Notes: generated from the letters alone by a model not told the origin. DNA of 64,000 bases from a bacterium D16-50 (GCA_003612485.1 RAZA01000023.1:1-64000); one strand, 5' to 3'; counted from the first letter of the stretch, positions 1-9,186 are shown. Numbers and translations are program-made.

Positions 1-108
1 CCGGAAAGCCTGATCTCCCACAGGCTGCCCTTGGAGGGGCTTATGGACGGGCTGCGAATCATGAAAGAGAAATCAGAGGAATACGGCAAGATAATGTGTG
101 TCTTCTGA
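1..108 (+). CDS. C-terminus of a zinc-type alcohol/polyol dehydrogenase (partial)
   Basis: The window opens inside this gene and only the last 35 residues are present, ending in a TGA. The tail reads PLEGLMDGLRIMKEKSEEYG followed by a KIMCVF-like end. This resembles the closing helix and last strand of medium-chain zinc dehydrogenases such as sorbitol or galactitol-phosphate dehydrogenases. Family membership is inferred from this tail alone, and the substrate cannot be told. A strong promoter starts 25 bases downstream, so the next gene is probably not dependent on this transcript. Confidence 0.55.
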   Translation, partial: PESLISHRLPLEGLMDGLRIMKEKSEEYGKIMCVF

Positions 109-132
109 GCAGAAGCGGATTCAGAATTTCTA

Positions 133-161
133 TTGACAGGTGTGTCGAAAAAATATATGAT
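133..161 (+). promoter_or_regulatory. sigma-A promoter for hisS-aspS
   Basis: TTGACA (133-138), a 17-base spacer and TATGAT (156-161) form a near-perfect housekeeping promoter. It predicts a start near 168 and a leader of about 130 bases before hisS. An ORF extending upstream of the hisS start crosses this promoter, which argues against the longer reading. Confidence 0.8.
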
Positions 162-180
162 ATATGGAGCAATTACAGAA

Positions 181-213
181 CAATAGAAAGAACGCTTGGC
201 GGGCTTTCTATTG
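181..213 (+). promoter_or_regulatory. hairpin in the hisS leader
   Basis: CAATAGAAAG (181-190) and CTTTCTATTG (204-213) form a perfect 10-bp stem with a 13-base loop, about 13 bases after the predicted start. The bases that follow are only loosely T-rich, so this is not a textbook terminator. No T-box consensus (AGGGTGG-like) is visible in the 109-299 leader. It could be a stabilising leader, a weak attenuator or a protein site. Confidence 0.6.
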
Positions 214-299
214 TTGTATATTCTGCCAGCGGACAGTCGGAGGCAGTCATAGGGGATTTGTCGGCGGAGGAGAATGAGATTTGGGAAGGAGAATGGATT

Positions 300-1559
300 A
301 TGGCTCTGAACAAGAAGCCCGTAACGGGAATGCGTGATATTCTGCCTGAGGAGATGGCCATTCGTGACTATGTAGTCGGGATAATCAAGGAAACCTATGG
401 AAAGTACGGATTTTGTTCTATGGAGACTCCTTGTGTGGAGAGCATCGCCAATCTGACCAGCAAGCAGGGCGGCGATAACGAAAAGCTGATATTCAAGATT
501 TTAAAGCGCGGCGAGAAACTGAACGTGGCGGAGGCGCAATCGGAGGAGGAAGTGGTGGACGGCGGGCTGCGCTACGATCTGACGGTGCCGCTGGTGCGCT
601 ACTATTCCAATCATGCCGCACAGCTGCCGTCTCCCTTCAAGGCGCTGCAGATGGGCAATGTATGGAGGGCGGACAGACCTCAGAGAGGACGTTACCGTCA
701 GCTTATGCAGTGCGACATCGACATTTTGGGAGAGCCTTCCAATCTGGCGGAGATCGAGCTGATCCTTGCCACCACAACCACTCTGGGCAGGCTGGGGTTC
801 AAGGGGTTTGAGATCCGCATCAACGACAGACGGATATTAAAGGCAATGGCGCAGTACAGCGGCTTCCCGGAGGAGGCATATGACAGTATTTTCATTACCT
901 TGGACAAGATGGATAAGATCGGCCTTGTGGGGGTGGAGGCAGAGCTGCTGGGCAGCGGCTATGATGAGAGCTGTGTGAGGCGGTATCTGGAGCTGTATAG
1001 GAATCTGGAAGAGGCGGAGAACGGCGTGTCGTATCTGGCGCAGGCGCTGGAGGGAGTTCTGGAACAGTCGGTGTCGGAGGGCCTGCAGGAGATCATAGAC
1101 AATGTCGGTGCCACCAAGACGGCTGATTTCAGGATGGTGTTCGATGCCACTTTAGTCCGCGGCATGTCCTATTATACGGGAACGATCTTTGAGGTTTCCA
1201 TCCCGGGGTTTGAGGGCAGCTGCGGAGGGGGAGGAAGATATGATAGGATGGTGGGGAAGTTTACCGGCAACGATGTGCCGGCCTGCGGCTTTTCCATCGG
1301 CTTTGAGCGTATCATCCTGCTGCTTACGGAGAGGGGCTTCGAGGTGCCCTGCGGGAAAAAGATCGTCTATCTGGTGGAGAAGGGCGTGAAGGGGCAGGCT
1401 CTGTGCGATGTGATGGAAAAGGCCCAGAAGGCCAGAGAGCAGGGAGCGCAGGCCTTGGTAGTCAGGATGAACAAGAATAAGAAATTCCAGAAGGAGCAGC
1501 TGACGGCGGAGGGCTACGAGGAGTTCGTGGAGATCTATAGGGAAGCGCTGAAGCAGTGA
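300..1559 (+). CDS. hisS: histidyl-tRNA synthetase
   Basis: Class II synthetase that charges tRNA-His with histidine in the cytoplasm. At 419 residues it has normal length. The class II motif 2 region with RADRPQRGRYRQ lies near residue 123, the histidine-specific LVRGMSYYTG loop near 284, and motif 3 (CGFSIGFERI) near 327, followed by the C-terminal anticodon-binding domain. The ATG at 300 is chosen because a GGGAAGGAG ribosome site precedes it and MALNKKPVTGMRDILPEE is the usual N-terminus. The frame stays open back to 96, but that stretch crosses the promoter and leader hairpin. It is followed after 107 bases by aspS, a common pairing in Firmicutes, so the two are probably co-transcribed. 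Confidence 0.97.
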   Translation: MALNKKPVTGMRDILPEEMAIRDYVVGIIKETYGKYGFCSMETPCVESIANLTSKQGGDNEKLIFKILKRGEKLNVAEAQSEEEVVDGGLRYDLTVPLVRYYSNHAAQLPSPFKALQMGNVWRADRPQRGRYRQLMQCDIDILGEPSNLAEIELILATTTTLGRLGFKGFEIRINDRRILKAMAQYSGFPEEAYDSIFITLDKMDKIGLVGVEAELLGSGYDESCVRRYLELYRNLEEAENGVSYLAQALEGVLEQSVSEGLQEIIDNVGATKTADFRMVFDATLVRGMSYYTGTIFEVSIPGFEGSCGGGGRYDRMVGKFTGNDVPACGFSIGFERIILLLTERGFEVPCGKKIVYLVEKGVKGQALCDVMEKAQKAREQGAQALVVRMNKNKKFQKEQLTAEGYEEFVEIYREALKQ

Positions 1560-1589
1560 GGCCTGAGGAAACGAAGTATAAAGCTGAAG

Positions 1590-1601
1590 GGGCGAAAGCC
1601 C
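1590..1601 (+). promoter_or_regulatory. GNRA-capped mini-hairpin between hisS and aspS
   Basis: GGGC-GAAA-GCCC forms a short stem with a GNRA tetraloop in the 107-base spacer. There is no T-tract, so it is more likely a processing or stability element than a terminator. Confidence 0.4.
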
Positions 1602-1666
1602 AAGGGGATCATCAGGAGAAAGAGTAAATACCGCTCCGGACAAGGGGCAGAGAAAGAGGAAACAGT

Positions 1667-3448
1667 ATGGCAGAATCAATGAAGGGTTTGAAGAGGACGC
1701 ATCGCTGCGGGGAGCTTTCCGCAGCAAACATAGGGGAGACCGTCACCGTCATGGGATGGGTGCAGAAGCAGCGCAACAAGGGAGGCATCATCTTCGTGGA
1801 CCTGCGGGACAGAGCGGGTATTCTGCAGGTGATCTTTGAGGAGGCCGACTGCGGGCAGGAGGTTTTTGCCAAGGCCGAGCGGCTTCGCAGCGAGTTTGTG
1901 GTGGCGGTAGAGGGCAGAGTGGAGAGACGCTCCGGGGCGGTGAACGAAAATCTTGCCACCGGGGAGATCGAGGTCAGGGCAACTTCGGCCCGCATTTTGT
2001 CCGAGGCGGAGACGCCGCCTTTTCCCATAGAGGCAGATTCCAAGACCAAGGAGGAGCTGCGCTTAAAATACCGTTATCTGGATCTGCGCAGACCGGATCT
2101 GCAGAGGAATCTCATGCTGCGCAGCAGGATGACAGCGGCGGTGCATGCCTTCCTGAAGGAAGAGGGATTTCTGGAGGTGGAGACTCCTATTCTGAATAAA
2201 TCCACCCCTGAGGGGGCGAGGGACTATCTGGTGCCCAGCCGTATCCATCACGGCTGTTTCTATGCCCTGCCCCAGTCCCCGCAGATATTCAAGCAGCTTC
2301 TGATGTGTTCGGGGTATGATAGGTATTTCCAGATTGCCAAATGCTTCAGGGATGAAGACCTCAGAGCCGACAGACAGCCTGAGTTCACCCAGATTGACAT
2401 GGAGATGTCCTTTGTGGATATGGAGGATGTGATCGACGTCACGGAGCGGATGGTGGCAAAGGTCTGTCAGGACGCCATAGGTCTGGAGATCCCCCTGCCT
2501 ATCAGGAGGATGACCTGGAACGAGGCCATGAACCGTTTTGGCTCCGACAAGCCGGACACCCGCTTTGGCATGGAGCTGGTGGATGTGTCGGGAACCGTGG
2601 CAGGCTGTGGCTTCGGTGTGTTCACGGGGGCTCTGGAGGCAGGCGGCAGTGTCAGGGGAATCAATGTGAAGGGGCAGGCGGAGATGCCCAGAAAGAAGAT
2701 CGACGGGCTGGTGGAGTTCGCCAAGGGCTACGGCGTGAAGGGGCTGGCGTATCTGGCGGTGCTTGGGGACGGAAGCTTCAAATCCTCCTTTGCGAAATTC
2801 ATGACCGAGGAGGAGCTGAAGCGTCTGGTGGAGGCCATGGGCGGGGAGCCGGGAGACCTGCTTCTTTTTGCCGCCGATAGGCTGAAGCTGGTCTGGTCCG
2901 TGCTGGGGGCCCTGCGTGTGGAGCTTGCAAAGCAGCTTGGATTGCTGGATGACAATGTATATCATTTCCTCTGGGTGACGGAGTTCCCGCAGTTTGAGTG
3001 GAGCGATGAGGAGGAGAGATATGTGGCCATGCACCATCCCTTCACCATGCCTATGGAGGAGGATCTGGAGCTGCTGGAGACGGAGCCGGGCAAGGTGCGG
3101 GCAAAGGCCTATGATATAGTGGTAAACGGTATGGAGCTGGGAGGCGGCAGCGTGAGAATCTTCCAGAGCGATGTGCAGGAGAGAATGTTCCAGGCGCTGG
3201 GATTTACCAAGGAGAAGGCCCATGAGCAGTTCGGATTTCTGATGGATGCCTTCAAGTACGGAGTGCCCCCTCACGCGGGGCTGGCCATCGGGCTGGAGCG
3301 TTTTGTGATGCAGCTGGCCCATACGGACAATATCCGGGACGTGATCGCGTTCCCCAAGATCAAGGACGCTTCCTGCCTGATGTCTGAAGCGCCGGGAACC
3401 GTGGACGAGAAGCAGCTGGAAGAGCTGCATCTGCAGATCACGGAATAG
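1667..3448 (+). CDS. aspS: aspartyl-tRNA synthetase (bacterial type)
   Basis: Charges tRNA-Asp with aspartate. It is 593 residues, typical for bacterial AspRS. An N-terminal OB-fold anticodon domain (about 1-110) is followed by the class II core. Motif 2 (FRDEDLRADRQPEFTQ) is near residue 227, the bacterial GAD insertion spans roughly 290-410, and motif 3 (GLAIGLERFV) is near 539. The ATG has a GAGAAAGAGG-type ribosome site 8-10 bases upstream. Whether it also makes Asp-tRNA-Asn cannot be told from this window. It is followed at 36 bases by an unrelated phosphopantetheinyl transferase. Confidence 0.97.
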   Translation: MAESMKGLKRTHRCGELSAANIGETVTVMGWVQKQRNKGGIIFVDLRDRAGILQVIFEEADCGQEVFAKAERLRSEFVVAVEGRVERRSGAVNENLATGEIEVRATSARILSEAETPPFPIEADSKTKEELRLKYRYLDLRRPDLQRNLMLRSRMTAAVHAFLKEEGFLEVETPILNKSTPEGARDYLVPSRIHHGCFYALPQSPQIFKQLLMCSGYDRYFQIAKCFRDEDLRADRQPEFTQIDMEMSFVDMEDVIDVTERMVAKVCQDAIGLEIPLPIRRMTWNEAMNRFGSDKPDTRFGMELVDVSGTVAGCGFGVFTGALEAGGSVRGINVKGQAEMPRKKIDGLVEFAKGYGVKGLAYLAVLGDGSFKSSFAKFMTEEELKRLVEAMGGEPGDLLLFAADRLKLVWSVLGALRVELAKQLGLLDDNVYHFLWVTEFPQFEWSDEEERYVAMHHPFTMPMEEDLELLETEPGKVRAKAYDIVVNGMELGGGSVRIFQSDVQERMFQALGFTKEKAHEQFGFLMDAFKYGVPPHAGLAIGLERFVMQLAHTDNIRDVIAFPKIKDASCLMSEAPGTVDEKQLEELHLQITE

Positions 3449-3484
3449 AGTGTTGCTGCAAAAGGGCGGAAGGGAGATAATGCT

Positions 3485-4339
3485 TTGCGGGGATATCTGC
3501 TCTCTATAGGGGAACTGCTTTCCGAACTGGAGGGATCCCCGGAAGGAAAGAGGCTTTCGGAGAGAGATGCGGCTTCCGGGGAAGAAATGAATAGGGCGGC
3601 TGGCAACCCTCCGGGAGAGCATTCTGGGGAGGGAACGGCTTTGGAAAGAGGGCCGGCTCAGGGAGTCGGGGGCCGGCTGTTTCAGAGAGCCTTTGCCAGA
3701 GTGGATGGGCATCGTCAGGAGAAGGCGGCAGCCATGAGACCGGGAAGAGGCCAGGCGGCCTCTCTGGGAGCAGGGCTGCTGCTGCAGCTGGCTGTGGCGG
3801 AGGCCATAGGGATTGCAGAAAGGATATCTGCAGGGGAAACGGGAAAAGAGTGCTGGCAGCGGTACGGCGTAAGCGGGCTTCTGGCGCATCTTGAGCCCAT
3901 GCCCTCCATTCTCATCCGCTATGCATACGGGGACAAGGGAAAGCCCTATCTGAGGGAGTATCCTTTCTTTTTCAGCATTTCCCACTCCGGGGATTATGTG
4001 CTCTGTGTCCTGTCCCGGCAGGAAATAGGGGCGGACATCCAGCAGCATAGAAGATGCGATATAGGGCGTCTGGCGGGGAGATTTTTCTCGGAGAGGGAGA
4101 AAGCGGCGCTGGAGCGGCTGTCCCTAAAGGGTGAGGCTCAGGAAGCCTTTTTTCGTCTATGGGCCAGAAAGGAGGCCTACGGCAAGCTCACTGGAGGAGG
4201 AATCGGGGATGGGGTTGGGGTAAACCTATTGCCGGGAGAGGAAGAGCTGCCGGAGGGGAGGCGCCTTATCTGGGAGCAGGTTCCTGCTGTGGAGGGGTAC
4301 AGCATTGCGGCCTGCAGGTATGGAAATTATGTTCGGTAG
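3485..4339 (+). CDS. Sfp-type 4'-phosphopantetheinyl transferase
   Basis: Transfers phosphopantetheine from CoA to a carrier-protein serine. The TTG start has a GGGAG ribosome site 8 bases upstream. Core features are KPYLREYPFFFSISHSGDYV near 155-174, the metal-binding GADIQ near 182, and WARKEAYGKLTGG near 225, matching the GxD and W-x-x-KEA signatures of the Sfp family. An N-terminal stretch of about 70 polar residues (SEGSPEGKRLSERD-like) precedes the expected start of homology at RVDGHRQEKAAAM and is unusual. No peptide or polyketide synthase lies nearby, so its carrier substrate is unknown. The downstream ABC exporter starts 12 bases later, hinting at co-transcription. Confidence 0.85.
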   Translation: MRGYLLSIGELLSELEGSPEGKRLSERDAASGEEMNRAAGNPPGEHSGEGTALERGPAQGVGGRLFQRAFARVDGHRQEKAAAMRPGRGQAASLGAGLLLQLAVAEAIGIAERISAGETGKECWQRYGVSGLLAHLEPMPSILIRYAYGDKGKPYLREYPFFFSISHSGDYVLCVLSRQEIGADIQQHRRCDIGRLAGRFFSEREKAALERLSLKGEAQEAFFRLWARKEAYGKLTGGGIGDGVGVNLLPGEEELPEGRRLIWEQVPAVEGYSIAACRYGNYVR

Positions 4340-4351
4340 GAGTATTGAAGG

Positions 4352-6193
4352 ATGAAAAGATTGCTGAAATATTTGAGGGATTATAAAAAAGAATCTGTCT
4401 TAGCGCCGCTTTTTAAGCTTTTGGAGGCCTTTTTCGAGCTTCTGGTGCCTTTGGTGATGGCCAGCATTATCGATAAGGGCATCGGGGATCTGATTAACGT
4501 GGATAGGGGGCATATCGTCAGGATGGGGCTGTGCCTGCTGACGCTGGCAGTGGTGGGGCTGGTGTCCTCCATCACGGCACAGTTTTTTGCCGCCAAAGCT
4601 GCAGTGGGCTTTTCCACCAAGCTTCGTCAGGCTTTGTTCGACCATATTCAGAGCCTTAATTTTACCAATATCGACAAGGCGGGAACTTCTACCATGATAA
4701 CCCGCATGACCAGCGATATCAATCAGGTGCAGTCCGGGGTGAATATGGTACTGCGGCTGTTTCTCAGATCTCCCATCATTGTATTCGGGGCCATGATCAT
4801 GGCATTTACCATAGACGTGAAAAGCGCATTGATCTTTGTGGTGGCCATTCCGCTGCTGGCTGTGGTGGTGTTCGGCATCATGATGTGGACCATGCCCCTA
4901 TACAAAAAGGTGCAGGCGGGCTTGGACAAGGTTCTGGGGATCACCAGAGAGAACCTTACGGGAGTCAGGGTTATCCGGGCCTTCCACAAGGAGGAGGAAG
5001 AGGAGGGGAGATTCAGGGATTATACCGAGGCCCTTGCCCGCAGCCAGATTTTCGTGGGAAAGATCAGCGCCGTCATGAATCCGGTGACTTACGTGATCGT
5101 CAACGGTGCCATCATTGCACTGATCTATACGGGGGCGATACAGGTGAACATAGGGAATCTGACACAGGGACAGGTGGTGGCAATCATCAACTATATGTCC
5201 CAGATTCTGGTAGAGCTGGTGAAGCTGGCAAACCTCATCGTCACCATCACCAAGGCTTTGGCTTGTGCGGACAGAGTGGCGGGAGTGTTTGAGATTCAGA
5301 ACGACCCTTGGCTGAGGGCGGAAGGAGCCGTGTCCCATGATGGGGAGAAGGCTTCAAAGGAACAGAAAGCGGGGGAAAATGCCTTGACAGACCCGGTTCC
5401 CTATCTGCAGTTTGACCATGTATCCTTGACCTATGCCGGGGCAGGAGCGCCTACATTGCACGGGATCGACTTTACCATAAACAAGGGAGAGACCGTGGGT
5501 GTGATCGGCGGAACCGGTTCGGGAAAGACTTCGCTGGTGAACATGATTCCCGGCTTCTATCCGGCCACGGAGGGAACCGTGCGTCTGAAGGGCAAAGACA
5601 TCCGGCTGATGCCGGAGGAGGAGCTTCGCAGTCTGGTGGGAGTGGTTCCTCAGAAGGCGGTGCTTTTCAAGGGAACCATCCGAAGCAATCTGCAGTGGGG
5701 AAAGGCTGACGCCACAGAGGACGAGATGTGGCAGGCCATCGACAGGGCGCAGGCCAGAGAGGTGGTTGAGGGCAAAAAGGACGGACTGGATGCCCAGATC
5801 GCCCAGAACGGCAAGAATCTGTCGGGAGGCCAGAGGCAGAGGCTGACCATAGCCAGAGCGCTGGTGCGCAGGCCGGAGCTTTTGATCCTTGACGACAGTG
5901 CATCGGCATTGGATTATGCCACGGATGCAAGACTTCGGACGGCGCTGCGGCAGCTGGACGGGGATGTGACCACATTCATAGTGTCTCAGAGGGCCTCCTC
6001 CATCCTTCACGCGGATAAGATCATCGTTATGGATGACGGCGCGGTGGCAGGAATGGGAACCCATGAGGAGCTTCTTGGAGGCTGCGAAGTATATCAGGAG
6101 ATTTATTATTCTCAGTATCCTGAGGAACGGCCGAAGTCTCAGGGGGCACCGAAGATGGCTTCGGAAAACCCGGCAGAGAAAGGAGGCAGATGA
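4352..6193 (+). CDS. ABC exporter, half with a degenerate ATPase site
   Basis: Membrane-fused ABC exporter half of 613 residues. The transmembrane domain occupies about residues 15-310, and the nucleotide-binding domain follows with Walker A GGTGSGKTS near 386 and signature LSGGQ near 489. Walker B reads LLILDDS near 509, where Asp replaces the catalytic Glu. This is the known pattern of the inactive-site partner in heterodimeric exporters such as TM287/288 and BmrC/BmrD. A GGAG ribosome site precedes the ATG. The next gene begins one base after its stop and supplies the canonical Glu, so the two form one heterodimer. The substrate is unknown; lipids, drugs and peptides are all possible. Confidence 0.93.
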   Translation: MKRLLKYLRDYKKESVLAPLFKLLEAFFELLVPLVMASIIDKGIGDLINVDRGHIVRMGLCLLTLAVVGLVSSITAQFFAAKAAVGFSTKLRQALFDHIQSLNFTNIDKAGTSTMITRMTSDINQVQSGVNMVLRLFLRSPIIVFGAMIMAFTIDVKSALIFVVAIPLLAVVVFGIMMWTMPLYKKVQAGLDKVLGITRENLTGVRVIRAFHKEEEEEGRFRDYTEALARSQIFVGKISAVMNPVTYVIVNGAIIALIYTGAIQVNIGNLTQGQVVAIINYMSQILVELVKLANLIVTITKALACADRVAGVFEIQNDPWLRAEGAVSHDGEKASKEQKAGENALTDPVPYLQFDHVSLTYAGAGAPTLHGIDFTINKGETVGVIGGTGSGKTSLVNMIPGFYPATEGTVRLKGKDIRLMPEEELRSLVGVVPQKAVLFKGTIRSNLQWGKADATEDEMWQAIDRAQAREVVEGKKDGLDAQIAQNGKNLSGGQRQRLTIARALVRRPELLILDDSASALDYATDARLRTALRQLDGDVTTFIVSQRASSILHADKIIVMDDGAVAGMGTHEELLGGCEVYQEIYYSQYPEERPKSQGAPKMASENPAEKGGR

Positions 6194-6194
6194 A

Positions 6195-7979
6195 ATGGCG
6201 GCGGACAATAAGACAACCAAGATGAATGAGCAGCGCAAAGGTTCGGGACAGATGGCGGCCCTGCGTCAGGTTCTCACATACATCCGCAGATATTGGTTCA
6301 TGGTAGGCGTCTCCTTGGTGCTGGCGGCCCTGACAGTGGTATTGACGCTGTATGTGCCTATCCTTACCGGAGATGCGGTGGATCTATTGATCGGGAAGGG
6401 CGAAGTGGATTTTCCGGGAGTATTCTCCATCATGAAAAAGATAGGGATCGCCATGGCCGTCACGGCGCTGGCCCAGTGGCTGATGAACACCTGCAACAAT
6501 CATATCACCTATCATGTGGTGAAGGATATCAGAGAGGACGCCTTCCATAGACTTGGGCAGCTGCCCTTGAAATATTTGGACGCGCAGGCCTACGGGGATA
6601 TCGTCAGCAGGGTAGTTGCGGATGTGGACACCTTTGCGGACGGCCTGCTCATGGGCTTTACCCAGCTTTTCACCGGGGTGCTGACCATAGGAGGAACTCT
6701 GATATTCATGATGGCTACCAACGTGCCCATCGCGCTGGTGGTTGTATGCATCACGCCGGTCTCCTTTTTGGTGGCCAGATTCATAGCAACCAGAACCTTT
6801 TCCATGTTCAAGCTGCAGTCGGAGACCAGAGGGGAGCAGACCTCTCTGATCGAGGAGATGGTGGGCAGTCAGAAGATCGTGAAGACCTTCTCCAGAGAGA
6901 AAGCAGTGAGGGAGCAGTTTGCCGAGATCAACGGCAGGCTGGAGAAGTGCTCTTTGAAGGCCATTTTCTTCTCCTCCATCACCAATCCGGCCACCCGCTT
7001 TGTGAACAGTCTGGTCTATGCGGGAGTGGGTATTTTCGGAGCCTTCGTGGCCATCCGGGGAGGCATCAGCGTGGGACGGCTTTCCTGCTTTTTGAGCTAT
7101 GCCAACCAATATACCAAGCCCTTCAACGAGATCTCGGGGGTGGTGACGGAGCTGCAGAACGCGCTGGCCTGCGCGGGCCGGATTTTTGCCCTGATAGACG
7201 AAGAGCCTCAGGTTCCTGACAAGGAGGGGGCAAGGGTGCTGACGGACGCCCAAGGCAATGTGGCGCTGGAGGGAGTGCATTTTTCCTATGTGCCGGATCG
7301 GAAGCTGATAGAGAACTTCAATCTGGAGGTGAGGCCGGGTCAGAGAGTGGCTATCGTGGGGCCTACCGGATGCGGCAAGACCACGGTGATCAATCTGCTG
7401 ATGCGGTTCTATGATGTGGACAGCGGCGCCATCAAGGTGGACGGAACGGACATCCGGAATATCACCAGAGGGAGCCTGAGAACCAGCTACGGCATGGTGC
7501 TTCAGGAGACTTGGCTGCGGGCGGGAACCATCCGGGACAATATACGGATGGGAAAGCCGGAAGCCTCGGAGGAGGAGGTCATTCAGGCGGCCAAGGAGGC
7601 CCATGCCCACAGCTTCATCAAGAGGCTTCCCAATGGCTATGATACGGTGATTACAGAGGACGGAGGAAGCCTGTCTCAGGGCCAGAAACAGCTGCTTTGT
7701 ATTGCCAGAGTGATGCTGTGCCTTCCTCCCATGCTCATATTGGACGAGGCAACCTCCTCCATCGACACCCGAACGGAGATCAAGATTCAGAATGCCTTTG
7801 CAAGGATGATGGAAGGGAGAACCAGCTTTATCGTAGCTCATAGGCTTTCCACCATCCGGGAGGCGGACATCATTCTGGTCATGAAGGATGGCAATATTAT
7901 CGAGCAGGGCAATCACGAGACGCTGCTGGCACAGAAGGGATTTTATGCCACGCTGTACAATTCCCAGTTCGCAGGCTGA
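6195..7979 (+). CDS. ABC exporter, partner half with the canonical ATPase site
   Basis: Second half of the heterodimeric exporter, 594 residues. The ATG at 6195 follows AAAGGAGG by about 7 bases. The frame is open upstream to 6033, but that stretch lies inside the preceding gene. Six predicted membrane segments fall in the first 330 residues. Walker A GPTGCGKTT is near 388, the signature is LSQGQ near 492, and Walker B LILDEA near 514 has the catalytic Glu missing in the partner. The H-loop sits in IVAHRLST. Substrate unknown. Confidence 0.94.
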   Translation: MAADNKTTKMNEQRKGSGQMAALRQVLTYIRRYWFMVGVSLVLAALTVVLTLYVPILTGDAVDLLIGKGEVDFPGVFSIMKKIGIAMAVTALAQWLMNTCNNHITYHVVKDIREDAFHRLGQLPLKYLDAQAYGDIVSRVVADVDTFADGLLMGFTQLFTGVLTIGGTLIFMMATNVPIALVVVCITPVSFLVARFIATRTFSMFKLQSETRGEQTSLIEEMVGSQKIVKTFSREKAVREQFAEINGRLEKCSLKAIFFSSITNPATRFVNSLVYAGVGIFGAFVAIRGGISVGRLSCFLSYANQYTKPFNEISGVVTELQNALACAGRIFALIDEEPQVPDKEGARVLTDAQGNVALEGVHFSYVPDRKLIENFNLEVRPGQRVAIVGPTGCGKTTVINLLMRFYDVDSGAIKVDGTDIRNITRGSLRTSYGMVLQETWLRAGTIRDNIRMGKPEASEEEVIQAAKEAHAHSFIKRLPNGYDTVITEDGGSLSQGQKQLLCIARVMLCLPPMLILDEATSSIDTRTEIKIQNAFARMMEGRTSFIVAHRLSTIREADIILVMKDGNIIEQGNHETLLAQKGFYATLYNSQFAG

Positions 7980-8055
7980 GGAGACCAAAGCCGCAGGATG
8001 AAGAGGTCAGATCCGCAGAATAGAAAAACGGATCAGAAAAAGGGGGGCCGCTTGC

Positions 8056-8083
8056 TCAAGAATTCTTTGGAATGAACCGATAT
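8056..8083 (+). promoter_or_regulatory. possible sigma-28/sigma-D type promoter
   Basis: TCAA (8056-8059), then 16 bases, then ACCGATAT (8076-8083) resembles the flagellar sigma consensus TAAA-N15-GCCGATAT. It sits about 80 bases before the coiled-coil gene. A weak sigma-A reading (GATAAT at 8085-8090) overlaps it. Sequence match only. Confidence 0.3.
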
Positions 8084-8163
8084 AGATAATATGGAAGTAA
8101 TATCCAAGACATTCAGGTTCAGGAGTTTTTTGCCAAAGGGAGCTTAACGAGGAGGAGACAGTC

Positions 8164-9138
8164 ATGAGGATACAGAATAATATAACCGTTTTTTCCGGAG
8201 ATACCCGGGATATTGCTCAGGGGGAAAAGGCAAACGAGAAGAATGCCTCCGAAGCAAACAGAAAAACCATATATGCCGGGAACCTATTGACGGATTTTCC
8301 TCTGAGGGACAGAATACAGCAAAGGAAGGCTCAGGCGCAGGAGCGCGCGCTGAAGATCGTCGGGGATGCCTGGGACGGAGACAGAAAGATGGACGCGGAA
8401 ATTGGCCGGAGCAAGGACCGTCTGAAGGAGCTGCTCTCCGATTATAAGGGTGTGCAGGACGCCATGAGGGACTGCAGGGAGCAGAGCGAGGCATTGAGGG
8501 AGGAATACCACATAGATCCGGACAGTCAGGAACAGAAGGATCTGGAGTTGCTTAACAAGGCCTATGGGGCCCAATCTCATCCTTGGATAGGGATGCAGCT
8601 GACGGAAGAGGAGGAAGAGCGTGTTGCCCAGCTGCAGGCCGGGGGGATGAGCGAATATATGAGCCGCGGCATGGAACTGAATAGACAATTGTGGGAATAC
8701 GCCTCCGCCGCCTATGACCTGCAGAAGGAGATCGTGACGGAGAATGCGGTGATCCGAGGGATTCGGGATGAGCGCCGCAAGCATCATACCATGGTGGACG
8801 CTCAGGCGGATGCGGATGAGGTGCTGAAGGCTGCCAGAGACGAGATCCTTGGGATGGTCATAGAAGAGGCTAAGGATCATATCGACGAGGAGCAGGAAAA
8901 CAGAGAGGAAGAGGCGGAAGAGATCAAGGAGGAGAGGGAAGAGCAGGAAGAACTTCTTGAGGAGCGCAAGGAGAACGAGGAAGAGCTGGAGGATCTCATG
9001 GAGGATATGCCCATTGACGAGATGGCAGATCTGAAGAGCACACAAGAGCAGATCCGTCAGGAGGTTCAGAATGTGGTCAATAAGATGCATCTGGTGACGG
9101 AGGATATCAAGGGCGCCATGGTGGACACGAATCTGTAG
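8164..9138 (+). CDS. charged coiled-coil protein of unknown function
   Basis: A 324-residue protein without signal peptide or membrane segment, so probably cytoplasmic. The start follows AGGAGGAGACAGTC. Residues 1-55 are polar (MRIQNNITVFSGDTRDI), the middle is heptad-like and rich in Glu, Lys, Arg and Leu, and a run near 235-290 is nearly pure Glu/Arg/Asp (EEEAEEIKEEREEQEELLEE), a long acidic coiled coil. No catalytic motif was seen and no family was recognised. It lies alone between the ABC exporter and a strong terminator. The possible flagellar-type promoter upstream is the only functional hint. Confidence 0.75.
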   Translation: MRIQNNITVFSGDTRDIAQGEKANEKNASEANRKTIYAGNLLTDFPLRDRIQQRKAQAQERALKIVGDAWDGDRKMDAEIGRSKDRLKELLSDYKGVQDAMRDCREQSEALREEYHIDPDSQEQKDLELLNKAYGAQSHPWIGMQLTEEEEERVAQLQAGGMSEYMSRGMELNRQLWEYASAAYDLQKEIVTENAVIRGIRDERRKHHTMVDAQADADEVLKAARDEILGMVIEEAKDHIDEEQENREEEAEEIKEEREEQEELLEERKENEEELEDLMEDMPIDEMADLKSTQEQIRQEVQNVVNKMHLVTEDIKGAMVDTNL

Positions 9139-9186
9139 GCCGGAAGGCAGGCGCCTCCAGAAGAAAGTCTCTGAATATAGGAACTA

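Noticed and set aside
96..299. 68-residue N-terminal extension of HisS
   Set aside because: It crosses a consensus promoter and leader hairpin; the ATG at 300 has a ribosome site and gives the family-typical start.
2063..4048. 661-residue minus-strand open frame across aspS and the transferase gene
   Set aside because: It is antisense to two well-supported genes, has no ribosome site, and its His/Gln/Pro/Leu-rich text is typical of shadow frames in GC-rich coding DNA.
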